Positions 7,331-15,864 of a DNA stretch of 40,113 bases are shown piece after piece; the first letter of the stretch is position 1; every line of letters starts with the position of its first letter. The translations under genes were made by a program, and so were the position numbers. The notes below the pieces were generated by a model, which was not told the DNA's origin, did no database searches, and saw nothing but the letters and a program-made list of their open reading frames with translations. Source of the DNA: Geminicoccaceae bacterium (GTDB lineage: Bacteria > Pseudomonadota > Alphaproteobacteria > Geminicoccales > Geminicoccaceae); the NCBI GenBank assembly GCA_020446525.1, contig JAGREO010000004.1:1-40113 (forward strand), read 5' to 3'.

Positions 7331-8442
7331 ATCGGGTTCATCGCCACGACCACGTCGGGGCGCAGCTCCCGCAGGGCCGCGGGCGAGACGATCTCGTTGC
7401 CCGCACCGGCAAGGTACTTGCCCCATTTGTGCGGGTTGATGTCGACCACGGCATCGATCCGTTCGGCGAGATCGAGGGTGGTCAGGTAGGAGACCGCCTT
7501 CGATCCCGAGCCCCATAGCACGACGCGCTTCCCTTGCGCCTTCCAGCTCTCGACATCGTCGACGAGCGCCCGCCGTCTGGGGCCGATCTTCGCTTCGAAT
7601 TCGGCGACCAGGGCGGAGATCGCCGCCAGATCGTCCTCCGCCGCCAGCCGTGCCGGCGTCGGTCCGTCCGCGGGGAATGCCTCGAGCATCAGATATTGAT
7701 CGTCATAGGCCGTCCAGAGTTCGTGCACGTCGAAGCCCGAGCGGCGGAACAGCCGGGCCAGCGAGCCCAGACTGAAATAGGTGCAGTGTTCGTAATAGAT
7801 GTCCCAGAACGCCTGCTCGGCCAGCACCCGCTCGACCGCCGGCAGCTCGAAGAAGACGGCGGTCTCGGGCCGGTCGCCGATGCTGTGGCGCACCAGCGTC
7901 ATGAAGTCGAAGACGGGTCCGATATGCTCGAGCGTGTGCCGGCAGCAGACGTAATCGGCCTGCAGGTGCGCGTAGGCCGGCCCGTAGAAGTCCTGGATGA
8001 AGCGGATGCGATCCGCGGCTTCGCTCACCGTCCGTTCGGGCCGGTAGCCCGGATCGATGCCGATGCCGGCGCAGCCGGTGCGCTCGCACAGGGCGACGAG
8101 GAACTCGCCCTTGCCGCAGCCGATCTCCAGCGCCGTCTTGCCGGCCAGATGGTATTTGCGGTTCTGGTCGTCGCAGATCTCCTCGACGAAGCGCATGAAG
8201 CGCGTTGAGAAGGCCTGGGTCTCCTCGTAGTCCGGTGAGTAGTTCTGCAGGGCCGCATCGTAACGGTCGTTCTGGATGAAACCGCAGGTCCGGCAGAAAC
8301 CCAGCTCGAGGTCGCCCCTGGGGAAGGCCAGCGCCTTCTCGCGGCTGTCGACCATCAGGCAGGAATGCACGGGCACGCCCCGCACCGAATAGAAGACGTG
8401 CCGGTCGGTGCCGCCGCAGGCGCGGCAGGAGACGGCGGTCAA
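7264..8442 (-). CDS. Zinc-domain class I SAM-dependent C-methyltransferase (second copy)
   Basis: A 392-residue protein. An N-terminal zinc-binding domain (CRACG near residue 7, CRTCG near 50) is followed by a SAM-binding Rossmann core with ALEIGCGKGEF near residue 105 and a C-terminal domain that re-forms a nucleotide-sugar-binding Rossmann unit (RVVLWGSGSKAVSYL). This is the layout of the TylC3-type sugar C-methyltransferase family (Methyltransf_13/core/Methyltransf_14). The ATG overlaps the preceding gene's stop in an ATGA. It is related in layout to its upstream neighbour but clearly diverged, suggesting old duplication. The substrate is probably a CDP-linked keto sugar, by context. Confidence 0.82.
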   Translation of the reverse strand: MTAVSCRACGGTDRHVFYSVRGVPVHSCLMVDSREKALAFPRGDLELGFCRTCGFIQNDRYDAALQNYSPDYEETQAFSTRFMRFVEEICDDQNRKYHLAGKTALEIGCGKGEFLVALCERTGCAGIGIDPGYRPERTVSEAADRIRFIQDFYGPAYAHLQADYVCCRHTLEHIGPVFDFMTLVRHSIGDRPETAVFFELPAVERVLAEQAFWDIYYEHCTYFSLGSLARLFRRSGFDVHELWTAYDDQYLMLEAFPADGPTPARLAAEDDLAAISALVAEFEAKIGPRRRALVDDVESWKAQGKRVVLWGSGSKAVSYLTTLDLAERIDAVVDINPHKWGKYLAGAGNEIVSPAALRELRPDVVVAMNPIYREEIGRDLAELGLSPKLVAL

Positions 8443-9668
8443 ACGATCACCGGTTCGGGAATGGGCACGATGAAGCGGCCGCCGCGCCGGCCGTGCGCCG
8501 CCTGCTGGTGCATGATTTCGTCCTTGAAGTTCCAGGGCAGGATCAGGAGCGCGTCCGGCCGTTCCTCCTCGATCCGCTCGGGTGCCACGATCGGCAGCCC
8601 GACACCCGGGATCCAGCGGCCCTGCTTGTGGGTGTTGCGGTCGCAGACGAAGGCCAGGGTCTCCGCCCCGATGCCGGCATAGTTGAGCAGGATCGTGCCC
8701 TTGGCGGCGGCACCGTAGCCGGCGATCTTCGCCCCTCCGCGCGCGAGGTCGGCCAGAAGTGTGCGCAACCGCTCGCGGATGCCGGCGACGCGTTCGGCGA
8801 AGGAGGCGTAATAGCCGAGATCGTCGATGCCCAGAGCCCGTTCCTCGGCCAGCAGCCTTTCGATCGACGCGTCCGGTGCCTTCTTCGGCTCGACGAAGAG
8901 GCGCAGCGAGCCGCCATGGATGGAGAGCCGCTCGACCCGGTTGAGATAGAGGCCGTGGCGGGCGAACATCGAGGAGAGTGCGGTGCCCGAGAAGTAGCAG
9001 AGATGCTCGTGATAGATGGTGTCGAACTCGCCGTGATCGATCAGGTCGCGGACATAGGGCGCTTCGATCACCGCCACGCCGTCGGGTGCAAGCAGCGTGG
9101 CGATGCCTTCGATGAAGCCGTTGGTGTCGGCCACGTGCGCCAGCACGTTGTTGGCGTGCAGCACGTCGGCACGCACACCGTCACGGGCGAGCTCGCGCGC
9201 CAGATCGACACCGAAGAAGGCCAGCCGCGTGTCGATGCCCCGCCTGCGTGCGGCCTCGACCGGGCCCGGTGCGGGATCGATGCCCAGATGCGGGATGCCG
9301 GCGTCCTTGTAGTTCTGCAGGAGATAGCCGTCGTTGCTCGCCAGCTCGACGACCATGCTGTGCGGACCGAGGCGGCGTTCAGCCATGCGTGCTTCGACAT
9401 TGGCCCGGCTGTGCGCCAGGAGCGCGTCGGTGAAGGAGGAGAAGTAGGGATAGTCCGCGCCGAACAGTTCTTCGGGCGGCACCGTGTGGAGGATCTGCAC
9501 GAGCGAGCAGGCGTGGCAGAAGGCGACGTCGAGCGGGTAGCGCGGCGCGTCGAGCGCTTCCTCGCGGGTCGCCACGAAGCCGTCGGACAAAGGCAGGTCG
9601 CCCAGCGACAAAAAGGTGTCGAGCCGCGTCGATCCGCAGGCCCGGCAGCCCCCGATGCGAATGCTCAA
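8439..9668 (-). CDS. TylC3-like nucleotide-sugar C-methyltransferase
   Basis: A 409-residue protein with the three-part layout of NDP-hexose C-methyltransferases: zinc domain (CRACGS near residue 8, CHAC near 51), SAM core (VVELASNDGYLLQ) with the YHEHLCYFS segment typical of this family, and a C-terminal domain with IAGYGAAAKGTILLNY and FIVPIPEP. Known members methylate C3 of a keto-deoxysugar nucleotide. It overlaps the genes on both sides by four bases (ATGA), so it is translated within one operon with the epimerase, the cytidylyltransferase and the second methyltransferase. Confidence 0.87.
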   Translation of the reverse strand: MSIRIGGCRACGSTRLDTFLSLGDLPLSDGFVATREEALDAPRYPLDVAFCHACSLVQILHTVPPEELFGADYPYFSSFTDALLAHSRANVEARMAERRLGPHSMVVELASNDGYLLQNYKDAGIPHLGIDPAPGPVEAARRRGIDTRLAFFGVDLARELARDGVRADVLHANNVLAHVADTNGFIEGIATLLAPDGVAVIEAPYVRDLIDHGEFDTIYHEHLCYFSGTALSSMFARHGLYLNRVERLSIHGGSLRLFVEPKKAPDASIERLLAEERALGIDDLGYYASFAERVAGIRERLRTLLADLARGGAKIAGYGAAAKGTILLNYAGIGAETLAFVCDRNTHKQGRWIPGVGLPIVAPERIEEERPDALLILPWNFKDEIMHQQAAHGRRGGRFIVPIPEPVIV

Positions 9669-10702
9669 GCGGCCCTCCGGCGCCGCGCGAGGCCGGAATC
9701 GATCACGCCCTGCGCCATCATCTCCTTGACCCGCGCCACCCGGAAGAAGCGGGCGCTCAGGAAGGTCGCTTCGTCCAGTCCGGCCGCCTCATAGGCCTCG
9801 TGGATCTGTCGGATGCCGGCCTCGAGGGTCCAGCGGGGACGAAAGCCGTCGAGGGTACGGGCGATCTTGTCGCAAGCGACACGATAGTTGCGGGCGTCGG
9901 GGCTGGCGTCGCCAGCGAAGGTGACCTTCGAGCCCGGGACGATTTCGGCGACCATGTCCGCGACCTCACGCACACGGTAGTTCTCCTTGGTCCGGCCGAC
10001 GTTGAAGGCCTGATTATGCACGGCTTCGCGGGGCGCTTCCATCACCGCCTTGAAGGCCGCCGCGATGTCCTCGATGTGCACCAGCGGTCGCCACGGCTTG
10101 CCGTCGCTCTTGATCAGCACGTGGCCGGTGGTGAACGCATAGCCGACGAGATTGTTGACCACCAGATCGCCACGCAGCCGCGCCGACATGCCGTAGGCCG
10201 TGGCACTGCGCAGGAAGGTGGGGCTGAAGGCGTCGTTCGCCAAGGGGGCCACGTCCCGCTCGACCCAGACCTTGCTCTCGGCATAGGGCGTGACCGGATG
10301 GAACGGGGCCTCCTCGGTCAGGAACCCGTCGCCCGAAGCGCCGTAATTGCTGCAGGACGAGGAGAAGACGAAGCGCGCCACGCCGGCCTCGCGGGCCAGC
10401 CGCGCCAGACGCACGGACGCTTCGTGATTGATCGCATAGGTGGTCTGCGGCTCGAGATCACCCAGGGGGTCGTTCGACAGGCCGGCCAGATGCAGCACCG
10501 CCTCGAAGCCGTCGAGATCGCGCCGCTCCACCTCGCGGATGTCCTTGACGATCGTCTCGCAAGAGGCACGCGGCTGGCCCGGAAAGTCGCAGCCGTCGAA
10601 CAGCATGCTGTCGAGCCCCACCACCTCGTGCCCCGCCTCCTGCAGCATGGGCACGAGCACCTGTCCGATATAGCCGTCGTGGCCCGTCACCAGAACGCGC
10701 AT
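9665..10702 (-). CDS. NAD-dependent epimerase/dehydratase (extended SDR)
   Basis: A 345-residue extended short-chain dehydrogenase acting on a nucleotide sugar. It has GHDGYIG at residues 7-13 for NAD binding, SSSCSNYG around 115, and PYAESK supplying the catalytic Tyr and Lys. The C-terminal part has the sugar-nucleotide-binding pattern RPLVHIEDIA and FNVGRTKENYRV. It could be a dehydratase, epimerase or reductase; similarity to characterised enzymes is not enough to decide. It lies between the cytidylyltransferase and the methyltransferases and is likely to process the CDP-sugar before or after methylation. Confidence 0.85.
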   Translation of the reverse strand: MRVLVTGHDGYIGQVLVPMLQEAGHEVVGLDSMLFDGCDFPGQPRASCETIVKDIREVERRDLDGFEAVLHLAGLSNDPLGDLEPQTTYAINHEASVRLARLAREAGVARFVFSSSCSNYGASGDGFLTEEAPFHPVTPYAESKVWVERDVAPLANDAFSPTFLRSATAYGMSARLRGDLVVNNLVGYAFTTGHVLIKSDGKPWRPLVHIEDIAAAFKAVMEAPREAVHNQAFNVGRTKENYRVREVADMVAEIVPGSKVTFAGDASPDARNYRVACDKIARTLDGFRPRWTLEAGIRQIHEAYEAAGLDEATFLSARFFRVARVKEMMAQGVIDSGLARRRRAA

Positions 10703-10755
10703 CGTCGCAACCTCTCAATCACTCGTCGAATTTCGCTCGATCGGCCCGCCCCGGC

Positions 10756-11526
10756 TCAGTCCCAGAGCTTCCAGGGGGCCTTGCTCGCGTCCCACATCTC
10801 TTCGAGCCGCACCTTGTCGCGCACCGTGTCCATGCACTGCCAGAAGCCGTCGTGACGGTAGGCCATCAACTGACCTTCCTGCGCCAGATGCTCGAGCGGT
10901 TCGCGTTCGAAATGCGTCATGTCGTTGTCGATATAATCGAAGATGCCGGGCTCCAGCACGAAAAAGGCGCCGTTGATCCAGCCTTCGCTCATCTGTGGCT
11001 TTTCCTCGAACGACACGACCTCGTCGCCCTGGATGTCGAGCCGGCCGAAGCGCGCCGGCGGCCGCACGGCCGAGACCGTCGCCAGCTTGCCGTGACGCTT
11101 GTGGAAGGCCAGGAGCGCGTCGAGATCGATGGTCGAGACGCCGTCGCCCCAGGTCAGCATGAAGGTGCCGTCGCCCATATAGGGCTTGAGCCGCTTGATC
11201 CTGCCGCCCGTCTGCGTCTGCTGTCCGGTGTCGACCAGATCGACACGCCAGTCCAGCGTGGTGCCGGCGTGCTGCTCGATCTTGCCCCGCCGCATGTCGA
11301 CGGTGAGATTGCTGTTGAGCGAACAATAATCGGCCATGTACTTCTTGATATATTCGCCCTTGTAGCCGAGCGCGATGACGAAATCCTTGTGGCCGTAGAA
11401 CGAATAGTGCATCATGATGTGCCAGAGGATCGGCACGCCACCGATCTCGACCATTGGCTTGGGCTTGACCGTGGTTTCTTCGGAAAGGCGGGAGCCCAGC
11501 CCGCCCGCGAGAATGCCGACCTTCAT
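10756..11526 (-). CDS. rfbF: Glucose-1-phosphate cytidylyltransferase
   Basis: A 256-residue sugar nucleotidyltransferase. It starts MKVGILAGGLGSRLSEET, has KPKPMVEIGG, LTWGDGVS and WINGAFFVLEPGIFDYI, all close to the RfbF/AscA family. The enzyme makes CDP-glucose from CTP and glucose 1-phosphate, the entry to CDP-deoxysugars. ATG 11526 is used because residue one there begins the conserved nucleotidyltransferase fold; a 19-residue extension to 11583 is unlike the family. It is the first gene of the minus-strand sugar operon, with 53 bases before the next gene. The usual partner, CDP-glucose 4,6-dehydratase (rfbG), is not in this window. Confidence 0.9.
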   Translation of the reverse strand: MKVGILAGGLGSRLSEETTVKPKPMVEIGGVPILWHIMMHYSFYGHKDFVIALGYKGEYIKKYMADYCSLNSNLTVDMRRGKIEQHAGTTLDWRVDLVDTGQQTQTGGRIKRLKPYMGDGTFMLTWGDGVSTIDLDALLAFHKRHGKLATVSAVRPPARFGRLDIQGDEVVSFEEKPQMSEGWINGAFFVLEPGIFDYIDNDMTHFEREPLEHLAQEGQLMAYRHDGFWQCMDTVRDKVRLEEMWDASKAPWKLWD

Positions 11527-11668
11527 ATGTCGATTGCTCCGGGGTCGCCGCGAAAATTGGTCCGTGGGGCGATGGTGTCGCAAGAGCGGCGTTCAATTTC
11601 CACCGGAAAACGCGCAAATGCACATCCCGGGCGCGCTTTGCCGGCGCCTGTTGCGCTCGAGTGTGGCT

Positions 11669-11693
11669 GCCGGGACCCGTCCACGGTCCCGGC
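11669..11693 (-). terminator. GC-rich hairpin after msrB
   Basis: GCCGGGACC and GGTCCCGGC form a perfect nine-base stem around a seven-base loop, starting eight bases after the msrB stop. No T run follows on the minus strand, so it is not a standard intrinsic terminator. It may act as an mRNA 3' end stabiliser or with Rho. Confidence 0.45.
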
Positions 11694-11700
11694 GTCTCCG

Positions 11701-12210
11701 TCAGGCGGCGGTCTCGGGATGGAACTGCAGCGCCACGCCGTTGATGCAGTAGCGCAGGCCGGTCGGCGGCGGGCCGTCCTCGAACACGTGGCCCTGATGG
11801 CCGCCGCAACGGGCGCAGTGCACCTCCGTGCGCACCATGAAGAGGCTCGCGTCGCGCCGGGTGCCGATGGCGCCCTCGATCGGCGCGAAGAAGCTGGGCC
11901 AGCCCGTGCCGCTCTCGAACTTGGTGGCGGACGCGAAGAGCGGGTTGTCGCAACCGGCGCAAGCGAAGGTGCCCGCACGCTTCTCGTGGTTGAGCGGGCT
12001 GGTGTTCGGGCGCTCCGTGTCGTGCTGGCGCAGAACCCGATACTGCGCCGGCGTCAGCTGGCGCCGCCACTCGGCCTCACTCTTCGACACCTCGAAGGAG
12101 GGATCGGCCGCCGTCGTCGCCCGCGCCTCGTGGCCGCTCGGCGCGAACCGCGAGGCGATCGCCGCACCGACCGCAGCCAGGGAGCCGCCCAGGAGCCATC
12201 GTTTGGTCAT
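11701..12210 (-). CDS. msrB: Exported peptide-methionine (R)-S-oxide reductase
   Basis: A 169-residue MsrB that repairs the R form of methionine sulfoxide. A hydrophobic signal or anchor (about 5-20) precedes the SelR domain. The zinc ligands are C84, C87, C132 and C135, and the catalytic cysteine is C155 in RYCING. GTGWPSF is also present. Unlike cytosolic MsrB, it should work in the periplasm or membrane-anchored. ATG 12210 is supported by GGAG ten bases upstream; the longer frame to 12300 is Arg-rich and unsupported. It appears monocistronic, between the sugar-nucleotide operon and the sugar ABC operon. Confidence 0.9.
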   Translation of the reverse strand: MTKRWLLGGSLAAVGAAIASRFAPSGHEARATTAADPSFEVSKSEAEWRRQLTPAQYRVLRQHDTERPNTSPLNHEKRAGTFACAGCDNPLFASATKFESGTGWPSFFAPIEGAIGTRRDASLFMVRTEVHCARCGGHQGHVFEDGPPPTGLRYCINGVALQFHPETAA

Positions 12211-12352
12211 CGTCGTTTCTCCGTCGTCCGTATCGCGCCGCCGCACCGCGGCACGCGCTCGAACCCTCAGATGGTGTGCGAAGGTCCGGCGCCCACTCAC
12301 GATGGCGTCAGGCGAGTTACGTTCGCCGACGTCGGCCGGATTGCCGCGCAGG

Positions 12353-13291
12353 CTATTTGACGATCGGGATCTTCGAACGGTCGATGGTCAGCGCCACGGC
12401 GATCACCAGCATCGCGCCGAAGACGGATTGCTGGATGAAGATGTCGACGTTGAGGAAGGTCATGCCCGAGCGCACCACGGTGATGATGAGCGCGCCCACC
12501 AGCGTGCGCCAGACGCTGCCGACGCCGCCGGTGATCGCCGTGCCGCCGACGATCACCGCGGCGATGGCCGGCAGAAGCAACTGGTCGGCCAGGGTGGGCG
12601 ATCCGCTGGCGAGCCGGCCGGCGAGGATCGCACCGGCGAGACCGGCCGCGGCGCCCGAGAGCATGCAGGCGATGGTCTTGTGCAGGCCGACGCGGATGCC
12701 GGCCGCGTGAGCCGCCGGCTCGCCGGCGCCGATCGCCTGGCTGTAGCGGCCGAAGGCGGTGTAGTGCTGCACCACCGTACCAAGGGCGAGCACGACCAGG
12801 GCGATCAGCACCTCGTGCGGGATGCCGAGCGACGTGCCGGTGATCCAACCCACATAACCGCGCTCGACCTCGCCCAGCGTGATCGCCTGCGCGTCCGCCA
12901 GCAGGAGGGCGACGCCGGCCGCGACCCCGCCCACCGCCAGGGTCGCGATGAAGGAGGGGATCTTGAGCTGGACGTGGGCGATGCCGGAGAGAAGGCCGGC
13001 CAGGGCGCCGACCAGCACTGCCACGGGAAAGGCCAGATAGCCCAGCGGTGTGATCAGCAGCGCCACCGCCACGCTGGCGAGCGAGGCGACCGACTGGATC
13101 GACAGATCGATGCCGCCCAGCATGATGACGAAGGTGACGCCCATCCCCAGCACGAAGAGGGTGGCCGTGTCGGACGCCATGCCGAGCAGGGTCGCGGGAT
13201 TGACGAAACTCGGCTGGAAGGCGGCGACGAGCACGACCAGGACAACCAGCGTGACGATCGGCATGAGCTGACGCAGCGTGTCGCGGTTCAT
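12353..13291 (-). CDS. Sugar ABC transporter permease (RbsC/BPD_transp_2 family)
   Basis: A 312-residue membrane protein with about 8-10 hydrophobic segments. It shows VTFVIMLGGIDLSIQSV near the N-terminus and GLHKTIACMLSGAAAGLAGA later, both typical of carbohydrate uptake transporter family 2 permeases. It is the last gene of the five-gene minus operon and pairs with the permease at 14831-15829, probably forming a heterodimeric channel. Substrate unknown. Confidence 0.88.
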   Translation of the reverse strand: MNRDTLRQLMPIVTLVVLVVLVAAFQPSFVNPATLLGMASDTATLFVLGMGVTFVIMLGGIDLSIQSVASLASVAVALLITPLGYLAFPVAVLVGALAGLLSGIAHVQLKIPSFIATLAVGGVAAGVALLLADAQAITLGEVERGYVGWITGTSLGIPHEVLIALVVLALGTVVQHYTAFGRYSQAIGAGEPAAHAAGIRVGLHKTIACMLSGAAAGLAGAILAGRLASGSPTLADQLLLPAIAAVIVGGTAITGGVGSVWRTLVGALIITVVRSGMTFLNVDIFIQQSVFGAMLVIAVALTIDRSKIPIVK

Positions 13292-13307
13292 GGGCTCACA
13301 TCCGCGC

Positions 13308-14834
13308 TCAGACCATGTGCTCGACGAGATCGACCTGGCGCGGCTTGGCGCCGGAGGGGGCGTCGAAACGGCGGGTCACGCGCCCGTCGCGCATCACCAT
13401 GATGCTGTGACAGAGGCCGATGGTCTCCTCGAGCGTGTCGGCGATCAGCAGCACGCCCAGACCCTGGGCCGACATCGAGCGTACGAGGTCGTAGACCTCC
13501 TCCTTCGCCCCGACGTCGAGACCGCGAGTCGGATGATCGAGGATGATGATGCGTGCATGCGCGTTCATCCATTTGGCCAGCACGATCTTCTGCTGATTGC
13601 CGCCCGAGAGGTTGAGGCAGAGTGCGCGGATGGAGGGCGTGCGGATGTGCAGGCGCTCGACCCATTCGCCCGCGAGCCTCGCTTCGGCGGCGTGGTCGAT
13701 CATGCCGTGGCGCATCACCCGGCGCAGGCTGGCCAGCGTCATGTTGGCGGCGACCGAGAGGAACAGCACCAGCCCCTCGTTGCGGCGCTCGCGCGGCACG
13801 TAACCGATCCCGGCCGCCACGGCGTCGGCCGGGCCCGCGATCCGTGCGGGCGCGCCGTCGAGCAGGATTTCGCCCGCCGTCGGCTGCTCGAAACCAAAGA
13901 GCGTGCGGCAGAGGCTCTCGCGGCCCGAGCCGATGACACCGGCGATGCCGAGCACCTCGCCCACGTGAAGCGTGAGATCGACGTCACGATAGTGTGCGCC
14001 GGCGCAGAGCCCGCGGGTCTCGAGCAGCACCTTCTCGCCGAAGGGCCGTTGCTGCGCCTCGCGGTAATATTCGGAATGGCGGTCGCGACCGACCATGAGC
14101 TGGTGGAGCTGGCGGGTGTCAGCTTCGGCCGCCGGCAGCTCGGCGACCACGCCGCCGTCCTTCATGACGTAGACGCGGTCGCTCAGAGCCAGCACCTCGT
14201 CGAGCCGGTGCGAGACGAAGACGAAAGACGCGCGCGCCTTGAGTGCCCGCACCCGGGCGAAGAGGATGTCGATGTCGGCCTGCTCGAGCACCGAGGTCGG
14301 CTCGTCGAGCAGGATGACGAGGTGACCTTCGCCTGCTTCTTCGAGCGTCATCGCCTTGGCGAGCTCGACCATCTGCCGGGTGGCGAAATCGAGATCGCCG
14401 GTGATCGTCGAGGGATCGACGTCGACCTGGACCTTGGCGAGCTGCCGGGCGGCGGCGGCATAGAGCCTGCTCCATTGCACGATGCCCATGCGGGAGAACT
14501 GCGCTTCGGCCCCCAGATAGATGTTCTGCCCGACGGTGAGGTTGGGCAGCAGCGACTGCTCCTGGAAGACCATGGCGATGCCGCGCCGGGCGGCGTCCTG
14601 CGCGTTGCGCAGGACGGTATCCTCGCCGTGCAGGCGGATGTTGCCGGCATCGGGCTGGTAGACGCCCGAGAGGATGCGCATGAGCGTCGACTTGCCGGCG
14701 CCGTTCTCGCCGATCAGCCCGACCACCTCGCCCACGCCGAGGGTGATCGACACATCCTGAAGTGCCTTGACGCCGGGAAAGCTCTTCTCGATGCCGACCA
14801 GTTGCAGGGCCGGAGCGGGTGCGGCGGTACTCAT
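13308..14834 (-). CDS. Sugar ABC transporter ATP-binding protein (RbsA/MglA type, two ATPase domains)
   Basis: A 508-residue protein with two fused nucleotide-binding domains. The first has Walker A GENGAGKST and DEPTSVLE, but its signature region reads LDFATRQM instead of LSxGQQQM. The second has a degenerate Walker A (GVIGSGRES), a normal signature (LSGGNQQ), and Walker B ILDHPTRGLDVGAK with His where the catalytic Glu normally is. In the assembled ATPase all the degenerate pieces fall into one of the two composite ATP sites. The ATG at 14834 overlaps the upstream permease stop in ATGA. A much longer frame extends upstream to 15758, but that part is a shadow of the permease gene. Confidence 0.9.
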   Translation of the reverse strand: MSTAAPAPALQLVGIEKSFPGVKALQDVSITLGVGEVVGLIGENGAGKSTLMRILSGVYQPDAGNIRLHGEDTVLRNAQDAARRGIAMVFQEQSLLPNLTVGQNIYLGAEAQFSRMGIVQWSRLYAAAARQLAKVQVDVDPSTITGDLDFATRQMVELAKAMTLEEAGEGHLVILLDEPTSVLEQADIDILFARVRALKARASFVFVSHRLDEVLALSDRVYVMKDGGVVAELPAAEADTRQLHQLMVGRDRHSEYYREAQQRPFGEKVLLETRGLCAGAHYRDVDLTLHVGEVLGIAGVIGSGRESLCRTLFGFEQPTAGEILLDGAPARIAGPADAVAAGIGYVPRERRNEGLVLFLSVAANMTLASLRRVMRHGMIDHAAEARLAGEWVERLHIRTPSIRALCLNLSGGNQQKIVLAKWMNAHARIIILDHPTRGLDVGAKEEVYDLVRSMSAQGLGVLLIADTLEETIGLCHSIMVMRDGRVTRRFDAPSGAKPRQVDLVEHMV

Positions 14835-15829
14835 TTGACGAGCTTGGCGCGCATGCGGTCGACGCTGAGCGCCACCGCGGCGATGATCAGCAGGCCCTGG
14901 ACGATCTGCTGGACATAGGGCGAGACACCCATCAGCACCATGCCGTTGGCCAGCACCACGACGATCAGCACGCCGATCAGCGTGTTGAGCACACCGCCCT
15001 GACCGCCCCACAAGGCGGTACCGCCGACGACCACGGCGGTGATCGCGGTGAACAGGCGGCCGCCGCCGATCAGTGCGAAGGCGGAGCCCTGCTGCGCCGC
15101 CGCCATGATCCCGGCCAGCGCATAGAAGACACCGGCCATGGTGAAGGTGGCGATGCGCACGAGGCCGGTGCGGATGCCCGAGAGCCGGGCCAGATCCTCG
15201 CCCCCGCCGATGGCGAAGATGTAACGGCCGAGGCGTGTGTGTTCCTGCACCACCCAGGCGACGGCGAGTGCGCCCAGCGCCAGCCAGACCTGGAACTTGA
15301 GTCCCAGGAACTGCTCGAGCGCAAGGGCGCGGATCAGCGGATCGTTCACCCGCACCTGGATGCCGCCCAGGATGGCGTTGCCGATGCCGATGCCGACGAA
15401 CCACATGCCGAGCGTCACCATGAAGGAGGGGATCTGCAGCCCCACATGGACGATGCCGTTGGCGAAGCCCATCGCCGCACCGATCACCAGAACCGCAAGC
15501 GCGCCCAGAAGGCCGAAATCGTTGGCGTTGGCGCCGTTGGCGACGAGCAGGCAGAGGATGATGGCGGCGAACGCCACCACACCTTCCATCGACAGGTCGA
15601 TGCTGCCCATCAGGATGACGAAGGTGACGCCCAGCCCGAGCACCAGGGGGATCGACGCCGCATCGGCGATGCGCGCGAAATTGCGCAGCGACACGAAGCG
15701 GCCATTGACCAGGGCGATGGCGATGCAGAGCGCCAGCAGGACCAGCAGCGGCGCCCATGGGGCGAGGCGCCGGCGCAGCTTCTTCCAGCCCGCCGCGCGC
15801 CCGTCCCCGATGGTGGCCGCCTCAGCCAT
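14831..15829 (-). CDS. Sugar ABC transporter permease (RbsC family)
   Basis: About 332 residues with several membrane helices and VTFVILMGSIDLSMEGV, the CUT2 permease signature; an aqueous N-terminal tail of about 25 residues precedes helix one. The start is either ATG 15829 or the adjoining GTG 15832; no strong ribosome site separates them. It is followed with a four-base overlap by the ATPase gene. It is related to, but distinct from, the second permease of the operon, so the transporter is probably a heterodimer. Confidence 0.88.
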   Translation of the reverse strand: MAEAATIGDGRAAGWKKLRRRLAPWAPLLVLLALCIAIALVNGRFVSLRNFARIADAASIPLVLGLGVTFVILMGSIDLSMEGVVAFAAIILCLLVANGANANDFGLLGALAVLVIGAAMGFANGIVHVGLQIPSFMVTLGMWFVGIGIGNAILGGIQVRVNDPLIRALALEQFLGLKFQVWLALGALAVAWVVQEHTRLGRYIFAIGGGEDLARLSGIRTGLVRIATFTMAGVFYALAGIMAAAQQGSAFALIGGGRLFTAITAVVVGGTALWGGQGGVLNTLIGVLIVVVLANGMVLMGVSPYVQQIVQGLLIIAAVALSVDRMRAKLVK

Positions 15830-15864
15830 CACGCAGCGAAGACGCCGCGCTCACGGGACCGTCC

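Noticed and set aside
14835-15758. N-terminal extension of the ATPase frame, giving an apparent 816-residue protein
   Set aside because: The added part is Arg/Gly/Pro-rich and coincides with the permease gene in another frame; the ATPase fold begins directly at the ATG 14834.
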